From NCBI RefSeq assembly GCF_001428805.1, contig NZ_LMIS01000001.1:2158976-2222975 (forward strand): 64,000 nucleotides of DNA, in the 5' to 3' direction. Under the pieces are notes generated by a model that saw nothing but the letters and a program-made list of their open reading frames with translations, was not told the DNA's origin and made no database searches. This stretch comes from Aeromicrobium sp. Root236. GTDB taxonomy: Bacteria > Actinomycetota > Actinomycetes > Propionibacteriales > Nocardioidaceae. Shown here in pieces: positions 58,140-64,000 of the stretch; positions within the stretch are counted from its first letter, which is position 1, and the number at the start of each line of letters is the position of its first letter. Position numbers and translations under genes: made by a program.

Positions 58140-58873
58140 GCACACCCACGGTCACCGAGGTCGCCGACGGCGTCCACTTCGTGCAGGGCAAGGCCGTCAA
58201 CTGGACGATCCTCACCGAGGGCGACGCGTTCACGCTCGTCGACGGCGGCTATCCGGGCGACCTCGATGCCGTGCTGTCGTCGATCGAGCGGGTCGGTCGT
58301 ACGCTCGACCAGCTTGCCGCGGTGCTCGTGACGCACGCGCACGTCGACCACATCGGTTCGCTGCCGAGGCTGCTGGACGGTCGCGACGTCCCGGTGCTGA
58401 CGTCCGAGACCGAGGCAAGGCACGCCCGGCGGGATTTCCTCGAGCAGGCCACGCCGCTGCAGGTCGCCGCCGCGTCGTGGCGTCCACGCGTGCTGAGCTG
58501 GTCGCTGCACGTCGTGGCGGCCGGCGGCATGACCAAGGCCGGAGTCCCGCGGGCCACGGGGTTCGGTGCTGGGCCGCTGGACGTGCCGGGCCACCCCGTG
58601 CCGATCGTGACGCCGGGACACACGAGCGGTCACACCTGCTATCACCTGGCGCAGGCCGGCGTGCTCATCACCGGCGATGCGCTGGTCACGGGGCACGCCA
58701 CTGTCGCACGCACCGGCCCGCAGGTGCTGGCCGGGATATTCCACCACGACGCCGCCGCAAACCGGCGATCGCTCGCGCAGCTCCGGTCGCTGGACGGCGA
58801 CGTGCTGCTGCCCGGGCACGGCGCCGCTTGGCACGGCTCGTACGCCGACGCAGTCGAGCAGGCTCTCGCCTAG
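58136..58873 (+). CDS. MBL-fold metallo-hydrolase
   Basis: 245 residues. Metal site T-H-A-H-V-D-H (about 64-70), T-P-G-H-T-S-G-H (about 161-168), G-D-A (about 180) and L-P-G-H-G (about 224-228), the four conserved metal-binding elements. Glyoxalase II-like or lactonase-like activity cannot be told apart. The ATG overlaps the permease stop. Its stop CTAG is shared with the convergent iron-transport ATPase. Confidence 0.87.
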   Translation: MSTPTVTEVADGVHFVQGKAVNWTILTEGDAFTLVDGGYPGDLDAVLSSIERVGRTLDQLAAVLVTHAHVDHIGSLPRLLDGRDVPVLTSETEARHARRDFLEQATPLQVAAASWRPRVLSWSLHVVAAGGMTKAGVPRATGFGAGPLDVPGHPVPIVTPGHTSGHTCYHLAQAGVLITGDALVTGHATVARTGPQVLAGIFHHDAAANRRSLAQLRSLDGDVLLPGHGAAWHGSYADAVEQALA

Positions 58874-59688
58874 GAGACGGCGGTGACCCGCTGCCGCGCT
58901 GCGTGATGGCGCCCGCGGGGGACGATCATCGGCGTGCCACTGACCGGGTCGGGCACGACATCGCAGGCCAGTCCGAACACATCGGTCACCACGTCGGCGT
59001 CGATGACATCGACCGGCCGGCCCTCGGCGACGATCACACCCTGCTTCATCGCGATGATGTGGTCGGCGTAGCGGCAGGCCAGGTTGAGGTCGTGCAGCAC
59101 GAGCACGATCGTCTTGCCCGACTCGCGGTTGAGGTCGGTCAGCAGGTCGAGCAGCTCGACCTGGTGGTTGATGTCGAGGAACGTTGTCGGCTCGTCGAGC
59201 AGCAACAGATCGGTGTCCTGCGCGAGGGCCATGGCGACCCACACCCGCTGGCGCTGGCCGCCGGAGAGCTCGGCGATGTTGCGGTCGGCGAGGTCCGCCG
59301 TGCCGGTCGCCTCGAGCGCCTCGGAGACGGCGCGGTCGTCCTCGGCGCTCCACTGGCGGAACCAGCCCTGGTGCGGATAACGCCCGCGGCCGACCAGGTC
59401 CGCGACCGTGATCCCGTCAGGCGCGACCGGTGACTGCGGCAGCAACCCGAGCACCTTGGCGACGTCGACGCTCTTGAGATCGTGGACCGACGTGCCGTCG
59501 AGCAGCACCTGGCCACTGCGGGGCTTCAGGAGCCGGGCAAGGCCCCGCAACAGCGTCGACTTGCCGCACGCGTTGGCGCCGACGATCACCGTGATGCGGC
59601 CGTCAGGGATCACGACGTCGAGGTCGCGGACGATGTCGGTGTCCGCATATCCGAGGGTGAGGTTCTGGGCACGCAGGTCGTGAGTCAT
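58870..59688 (-). CDS. siderophore ABC importer ATP-binding protein (FepC-like)
   Basis: 272 residues. Walker A G-A-N-A-C-G-K-S-T (about 38-46), signature L-S-G-G-Q-R-Q-R (about 143-150), Walker B L-L-L-L-D-E-P-T-T-F-L-D (about 163-174). FepC/FhuC-type ATPase with the H-D-L-N switch (about 199). Last gene of a four-gene operon; ATGA overlap with the permease before it. Confidence 0.92.
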   Translation of the reverse strand: MTHDLRAQNLTLGYADTDIVRDLDVVIPDGRITVIVGANACGKSTLLRGLARLLKPRSGQVLLDGTSVHDLKSVDVAKVLGLLPQSPVAPDGITVADLVGRGRYPHQGWFRQWSAEDDRAVSEALEATGTADLADRNIAELSGGQRQRVWVAMALAQDTDLLLLDEPTTFLDINHQVELLDLLTDLNRESGKTIVLVLHDLNLACRYADHIIAMKQGVIVAEGRPVDVIDADVVTDVFGLACDVVPDPVSGTPMIVPRGRHHAARQRVTAVS

Positions 59689-60710
59689 CCGCCGCGTCCT
59701 TCCCGGTTGACCGTGGCGAGGAGCCAGATCAGGTAGGGGGCACCGATGATGCCCGTGATGACACCGGTCGGGAGGGCGACCGGTACGAGGTGCTGGGCGA
59801 CGAGGTCCGCGCCGAGCACGATGATGGAGCCGACGAGACCGGCGGCGATGATGCCGCCGCCGCTGTGGCCCACGATGCGGTGCGCGATCGGACCGGCGAT
59901 CAGCGCGACGAACATGATCGGCCCGGCGACGGCGGTCGCGAAACCGATCAGCACGATCGAGACGGCGATGAGCGCCAGACGGCTCAGCTCCACGCGAGCG
60001 CCGAGCGCCTTGGCCGTGTCGTCGCCGAGCTCCAGGACACGCAACGGTCGCTGCAGCACGAGCGCGACCGGCACCAGGACCGCGAGCGCGACCAGGAGCG
60101 TACGCAGCTCGGGCGACCCCGCCTGCCCCACGGTGCCGACGAGCCAGGTCATCGCCTGCCGGGCCTCGTAGAGCTCGGCGTGCGCCACGATGTAGCCGAT
60201 GATCGACAGCATGAACTGCGACAGCCCGATGCCGATCAGGATGAACCGATAGCCGGAGACGCCGTCGCGCCACGCGAGCAGGTAGATGATGACCGCGCTG
60301 ACCAGCGCGCCGGCAAGGGCCGAGGCGGAGATCATCGTGCTGCCGGCACCGAACAGGATGATCCCCGACACCGCGAACATGCTGGCGCCCGAGGAGATGC
60401 CCACGAAGTCCGGCGACGCGAGCGGGTTGCCGAGCAGCTTCTGGAACAGCAGGCCCGAGACTCCGAGCGCGAAGCCGACCGCGAGCGCTGCCGTGGCGGT
60501 GGGCAGCCGCAGGTCGCGCACGATGAAGTCGACCGACGGATCGTCGCGCAGGTGGAACGCCGAGGTGATGACGTCCCACGCCGGCACGTAGTAGCTGCCG
60601 ACCATCATCGTGAGGATGAACAGTGCGAACGCCACCAGGGCGAGCGAGACCGTGACGACGCTCGCCCGCGTGTGGCGGGTGCGGCGGTCCGAGACGACGA
60701 CGTCGATCAC
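59685..60710 (-). CDS. FecCD family siderophore permease (second)
   Basis: 341 residues with about 10 membrane helices. L-G-N-P-L-A-S-P-D-F-V-G-I-S-S-G-A (about 92-108), G-P-I-M-F-V-A-L-I-A-G-P-I-A-H-R-I-V-G (about 266-284) and the ATPase-docking G-D/G-x-x-x-A-x-x-L-G pattern mark FecCD. The start is GTG at 60710, overlapping the first permease stop (GTGA). It pairs with the first permease to form the pore. Confidence 0.9.
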   Translation of the reverse strand: MIDVVVSDRRTRHTRASVVTVSLALVAFALFILTMMVGSYYVPAWDVITSAFHLRDDPSVDFIVRDLRLPTATAALAVGFALGVSGLLFQKLLGNPLASPDFVGISSGASMFAVSGIILFGAGSTMISASALAGALVSAVIIYLLAWRDGVSGYRFILIGIGLSQFMLSIIGYIVAHAELYEARQAMTWLVGTVGQAGSPELRTLLVALAVLVPVALVLQRPLRVLELGDDTAKALGARVELSRLALIAVSIVLIGFATAVAGPIMFVALIAGPIAHRIVGHSGGGIIAAGLVGSIIVLGADLVAQHLVPVALPTGVITGIIGAPYLIWLLATVNREGRGG

Positions 60711-61759
60711 AGCTCGGCCAGGTTCCGGTAGCGGACGAGGGCGATGAACGCGGGCGCGCCGAGCACGCCGAGGACGACGCCCACCTGCAGCTCGCCGGGC
60801 GACACCACGAGGCGGCCGATGATGTCGGCGACGAGCAGCACGATCGGGGTCAGCACCAAGGCGTACGGGAGGATCCAGCGGTAGTCCGGACCGCAGATGA
60901 AGCGGGCGAGGTGCGGGACGACCAGACCCACGAAGACGATCGGGCCGCACGCCGCGGTCGCCGCGCCGCACAGCACCGCGACGGTCACGAACATCACGAA
61001 GCGCGTACGCCGAAGGCGGAGTCCCAGGGCCAGCGCCAGGTCCTCGCCGAGCGCGAGGCCGTTGAGCGCGCGGCCCGCGAACAGGGCAACCACCAGCCCG
61101 ACAAGGATGAACGGCGCGGTCTGCCAGAACACCGGCATGTAGCGGCCGGCCAACGAGCCGACCTGCCAGAACCGCAGCTCGTTGAGCGCGTCGACGTTCG
61201 TCATGACGATCGCCGACGTGAGTGACGACAGCACCGCGGTGACGGCGGCGCCGGCAAGGGCCAGCTTGACCGGCGTCGCACCTTCACGCCCGAACGACGC
61301 GATGCCGTAGACCGTCACGGTGGCGACACCGGCTCCGGCGAAGGCGAGCCAGACGTAGCCGAAGACGCCTTGCACGCCGAGGATCATGATGCCGAAGACG
61401 ATGAACGCCGCGGCTCCGGCGTTGATGCCCATGATCCCCGGATCGGCCAGGGGATTGCGGGTCACGCCCTGCAGGATCGTGCCGCTGAGCCCCAGCGCCG
61501 CGCCGGCGAGGGTGCCGATCAGCGTGCGCGGCACCCGCATCTCACGGATCACTGTCTCGGACGCCGAGCCCGGGTCGAAGTCGGTGAACGCCTTCCAGAT
61601 CGTCGGCACCCCGACACCACGCGAGCCCAGCGTGATGCTGAAGAAGGCGACCACGAGCAGGACGCCGACCAGGACGACCAGGCCGGCCGCGAGACCGGCC
61701 CCGGGACGATGCCGGGGGGCGGTCTCGCGACGGGGCGTCGGCGTCTCGAGCAACGTCAT
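60707..61759 (-). CDS. FecCD family siderophore permease (first)
   Basis: 350 residues, about 10 membrane helices. R-N-P-L-A-D-P-G-I-M-G-I-N-A-G-A (about 108-123) and G-P-I-V-F-V-G-L-V-V-P-H-L-A-R (about 269-283) are FecCD hallmarks. Differs from its partner, as in FepD/FepG pairs. ATG overlaps the binding-protein stop (ATGA). Confidence 0.92.
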   Translation of the reverse strand: MTLLETPTPRRETAPRHRPGAGLAAGLVVLVGVLLVVAFFSITLGSRGVGVPTIWKAFTDFDPGSASETVIREMRVPRTLIGTLAGAALGLSGTILQGVTRNPLADPGIMGINAGAAAFIVFGIMILGVQGVFGYVWLAFAGAGVATVTVYGIASFGREGATPVKLALAGAAVTAVLSSLTSAIVMTNVDALNELRFWQVGSLAGRYMPVFWQTAPFILVGLVVALFAGRALNGLALGEDLALALGLRLRRTRFVMFVTVAVLCGAATAACGPIVFVGLVVPHLARFICGPDYRWILPYALVLTPIVLLVADIIGRLVVSPGELQVGVVLGVLGAPAFIALVRYRNLAEL

Positions 61760-62763
61760 GCGAGACCGGCGTCAGCCTTCTGGATCGCCGTCGTGAGCTG
61801 GTTCAGCTGCTTGGCGTACTCCCCGTAGGTGTGCATCCAGTAGGCCGGCCACGGCACGTATGCCTTGGCCTTGGCCGCCTTGATGCTGTTCCACGTCGGC
61901 TGCTTCTCGCCCTGCTTCAGCGTCGACGCGTACGCGCGGTCGTCGATCAGGAGCAGGTCGGGCTGGTACTTGTCGGCGTTCTCCCAGCTGAGGTTCTCCC
62001 AGTAGGGGAAGCCCTTGTCGGGCTTGCCGGGGTTGATGACGTCGAGGCCCCACCGCTGGAAGTCGAGCAGCTCGGGCGCGTACTTCGGGTTGGCGACGTA
62101 GAGCACGTCGTCCGCGGGCGACACCGCCAGCGCCGTCAAGCCGGGCTTGGCCGCGACGGCCTTCTTGAACGCCTCCTTGGCCGACTCGAACGCCTTCCTG
62201 TCGGCGGCGATCTTGGGATCGTCGACGTCAGCGCCGAGTGACGCGGCGAGCTTCTCGTAGCCCTGCGCGAGGGTCTCGATCGAGTCACCCTGCGCGACTC
62301 CGACGACGGGAGCGAGGTCGAGGAGCTTCTTGCTCGACGCCTTCACCCCGGACTCCATGCCACTGTAGGCCTTCTCGGCCGGCCACCAGTCCGCGACGAT
62401 CAGGTCCGGCTTGAGCGAGGCAGCCTTCTCCACGTCGATGACGCCCCAGGTCTGGCCCAGGATCGTGATGCCCGACAGGTCGAGGCCCTTGAGGTTGGGG
62501 TCGTCCTTGATCTTGGTGTTCGTGTAGATGCCGACCGGCTTGATGCCGAACGAGATCAGCGCCGCGGCCTCGGCGCCGCTCGCGATGATCCGCCTGGGGG
62601 TCTTGTCGAGCTTGACGGTCTTGCCGTTGCCGGAGACGAAGGACCAGGGTCCGCTGCTCTTGGCACCCTCGTCGGACGGCGCGCTGGTGCCGCAACCGGC
62701 GAGGACGGTGGCTGCCAGCAGAGCGGCGAGCGCTCCGCCGGCCACACGACGTACGTAGGACAC
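61756..62763 (-). CDS. siderophore-binding lipoprotein of the iron ABC importer
   Basis: 335 residues. Lipobox L-A-G-C (Cys24) after a signal peptide. Binding-protein fold with the P-R-R-I-I-A-S-G-A-E-A-A-A-L-I start (about 57-71) and a second lobe from about 185. It should bind a ferric siderophore; which one cannot be told. The start is GTG at 62763, after AAAGG. First gene of the operon, with an IdeR-like box 40 bp upstream. Confidence 0.92.
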   Translation of the reverse strand: MSYVRRVAGGALAALLAATVLAGCGTSAPSDEGAKSSGPWSFVSGNGKTVKLDKTPRRIIASGAEAAALISFGIKPVGIYTNTKIKDDPNLKGLDLSGITILGQTWGVIDVEKAASLKPDLIVADWWPAEKAYSGMESGVKASSKKLLDLAPVVGVAQGDSIETLAQGYEKLAASLGADVDDPKIAADRKAFESAKEAFKKAVAAKPGLTALAVSPADDVLYVANPKYAPELLDFQRWGLDVINPGKPDKGFPYWENLSWENADKYQPDLLLIDDRAYASTLKQGEKQPTWNSIKAAKAKAYVPWPAYWMHTYGEYAKQLNQLTTAIQKADAGLA

Positions 62764-62802
62764 GGATCAGCCTTTCGTCAGGGCAACTCAGTGCACCCTA
62801 AC

Positions 62803-62821
62803 TTAGGCATGGCTAACCTCG
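62803..62821 (-). promoter_or_regulatory. IdeR/DmdR-type iron box
   Basis: TTAGGCATGGCTAACCTCG matches the iron-box consensus TTAGGTTAGGCTAACCTAA at most positions, including both inner AGG and ACC blocks. It is 40 bp before the binding-protein start, on the operon's promoter. The operon should be repressed when iron is plentiful. Confidence 0.72.
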
Positions 62822-62847
62822 CTACGTGGGTCAGGTCACGCGCGGGG

Positions 62848-63690
62848 TCAGTCCTGCGAACGCTGACGGAAGGCCTTGAGCGCCAGCGGTGCGAACACTG
62901 CGGTGAGGATGATCGGCCAGATGATCGATACCTCGACGGCGTGCTGCAACGGCCAGGCGGCGCTGTCGGGCGCCTGCGGCGCATTGCCCCACAGCTCGCG
63001 AGTCGCCTGCGTGAGCGCCGAGACCGGGTTCCACTCCGCGACGACCCGCAGCACGGTGGGCATCTTGCCGGTCGGGGCGAACGTGTTGGCCACGAAGGTC
63101 AGCGGGAACATCACGGTGAACATGAAGCCTTGCACCGCCTCGACGGTGCGCATCAGCGAGCCGATCCAGATGCCGAGCCAGATCATCGCGAACCCGAACA
63201 GCAGCAGGAGGAGGTAGGCGAGAACACCGTCGACGATGCCGTCGCGGATGCGCCAGCCGATCAGCAGGCCGGTCAGCGACATCACGGTGATGCCGATGCT
63301 GGAATGGATCAGGCTGGAGATCGAGCGGCCGACCAGGACGGACGATCGCGAGATCGGCAAGGACTTGAACCGATCGACTATGCCCTTGGACAGGTCGTTG
63401 GAGATGCCCATGGCCGTGATCGCGGACGAGAACACGATCGTCTGCACGATGATGCCTGGCAGGAGGAACTCGCGGTAGTTGCCGTCACCAGGGACCGAGA
63501 TCGCCCCGCCGAACACGAACGCGAACAGCAGGACGAACATCACGGGCTGGATCGTGACGTCGAGCAGCATCTCGGGCATCCGCTTGATGTGGATCAGGTT
63601 GCGCCAGACGACGGTGGCAGAGGACCGGGCCAGGGTGGGCGGCGTGACGATCGGTCGCTCAACCGGGTGGGGCAGCGGTGCGGTGGTCAT
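62848..63690 (-). CDS. ABC-2 type permease (DrrB-like)
   Basis: 280 residues, six membrane helices. Conserved F-V-F-G-G-A-I (about 57-63), G-I-I-V-Q-T (about 79) and D-R-F-K-S-L-P-I-S-R-S (about 106-116) mark the DrrB drug/lipid exporter group. Overlaps the ATPase stop by ATGA. Exports drugs or lipids; the cargo is unknown. Confidence 0.87.
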   Translation of the reverse strand: MTTAPLPHPVERPIVTPPTLARSSATVVWRNLIHIKRMPEMLLDVTIQPVMFVLLFAFVFGGAISVPGDGNYREFLLPGIIVQTIVFSSAITAMGISNDLSKGIVDRFKSLPISRSSVLVGRSISSLIHSSIGITVMSLTGLLIGWRIRDGIVDGVLAYLLLLLFGFAMIWLGIWIGSLMRTVEAVQGFMFTVMFPLTFVANTFAPTGKMPTVLRVVAEWNPVSALTQATRELWGNAPQAPDSAAWPLQHAVEVSIIWPIILTAVFAPLALKAFRQRSQD

Positions 63691-64000
63691 ACGGTGGCCT
63701 CTTCCATCTCGTCATCCAGGTCTGAGTCCTCGGCACGATGGCCGGTGAGGTGCAGGAACACGTCGTCGAGGCTCGGCCGCTTGAGCCCGAGGTCGTCGAC
63801 CTCCAACCCGCTGGCTGCGAACGCGTCCCCGATGCGGGACATGTCGCGCAGGCCCGCGGCCTTGGCCGTGAGCCGGCGGGCGCCGCGATCGACGTGGACC
63901 TCCGAGGAGTGATCTCGCATCAGGGCCTCGGCCTTGTCCAGATCGGCGCCGTGGGTGAGGGTCAGGACCACGGCGGCCTCTCCGGCCTGGTCCTTGAGCT
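63687..64000 (-). CDS. ABC exporter ATP-binding protein (DrrA-like), C-terminal part
   Basis: About 103 C-terminal residues only; the 5' part lies beyond the window. The frame is open to the edge. The pattern L-G-L-K-R-P-S-L-D-D-V-F-L-H-L-T-G-H (about 25 residues before the end) is the DrrA C-terminal hallmark that contacts DrrB. Coupled to the permease gene by ATGA overlap. Confidence 0.82.
   Translation of the reverse strand, partial: LKDQAGEAAVVLTLTHGADLDKAEALMRDHSSEVHVDRGARRLTAKAAGLRDMSRIGDAFAASGLEVDDLGLKRPSLDDVFLHLTGHRAEDSDLDDEMEEATV

Noticed and set aside
54585..58145. A 1186-codon open frame on the minus strand
   Set aside because: It runs antisense to the SDR-DUF2867, DUF1206 and APC permease genes. 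Its translation is Arg/Asp/Gly/His-rich low complexity, typical of the mirror of high-GC3 genes, with no domain pattern.
1..64000. CRISPR array, rRNA or tRNA genes
   Set aside because: No regularly spaced repeats, no 16S/23S signature and no cloverleaf with a T-loop GTTCGANTC were found on reading both strands.

Overview
The window is high-GC DNA from an actinomycete, most likely a Nocardioidaceae member close to Aeromicrobium or Nocardioides. This is inferred from the third-position GC bias, the HelD-type RNA polymerase ATPase, the acyl-CoA catabolic operons, an IdeR-type iron box, a cysteine-free L33, many apparently leaderless starts and very frequent GTACG. There is no rRNA, tRNA, CRISPR array, transposase or integrase. 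Genes are tightly packed: operon neighbours mostly overlap by 4 bp, and convergent neighbours often touch or overlap.

Layout. 0-6.3 kb: 5' part of a HelD/HelR-like helicase, two secreted beta-domain proteins, and an amino-acid ABC importer whose binding protein and permease are fused. 6.3-16.4 kb: a minus-strand catabolic operon read from a TetR gene. It encodes the TetR repressor, a TIGR03084-type protein, AtuA, acyl-CoA dehydrogenase, acyl-CoA carboxylase beta and alpha, a second acyl-CoA dehydrogenase and an enoyl-CoA hydratase; this is the content of a branched-chain or acyclic-terpenoid acyl-CoA pathway. 16.4-23.1 kb: a compositionally distinct segment with a 2055-residue protein (helical/TPR-like repeats, P-loop NTPase, C-terminal degenerate protein kinase) and a convergent, 3'-overlapping small membrane protein. 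This is the best candidate for an undescribed system. 23.3-32.5 kb: DUF3352 protein, secreted protein, steryl-acetyl-hydrolase-like esterase, TauE/SafE exporter, SIMPL protein, Baeyer-Villiger-type monooxygenase, HxlR regulator, thioesterase and phosphofructokinase. 32.5-33.8 kb: a Fic protein of foreign composition. 34-38.7 kb: metY-metX, TrxR-like reductase, XRE-cupin regulator and methyltransferase. 38.7-45.2 kb: zinc-free L33 behind a Zur-like box, P-loop kinase, micro-protein, two SDRs, phosphatase, unknown Rossmann-like protein, PaaG-like hydratase and hydrolase. 45.4-53.7 kb: secreted CnaB-like protein, SolA-like oxidase followed by a gene remnant, SDR, META/GerMN lipoprotein, an ArsR-SRPBCC-VOC operon, OsmC, lipoprotein and a glutamate-synthase-like protein. 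53.9-58.9 kb: small beta-repeat protein, SDR-DUF2867 fusion, DUF1206 protein, APC permease and MBL hydrolase. 58.9-62.8 kb: a complete siderophore ABC importer behind an IdeR-like box. 62.8-64 kb: DrrB/DrrA-type exporter, cut by the window edge.

Three signals run across genes. (i) A TANNNT-like -10 box lies exactly 6 nt before the start codon of many genes, implying leaderless mRNAs and fixing several starts. (ii) GTACG/CGTAC appears in every reading frame, forcing otherwise rare codons, which suggests selection on the DNA itself. (iii) A 17-bp palindrome, AGATA-N7-TATCT, lies on the promoters of the monooxygenase (28.6 kb) and the SDR pair (41.4 kb), suggesting one regulon. All functions are read from sequence by eye; no database search was run.
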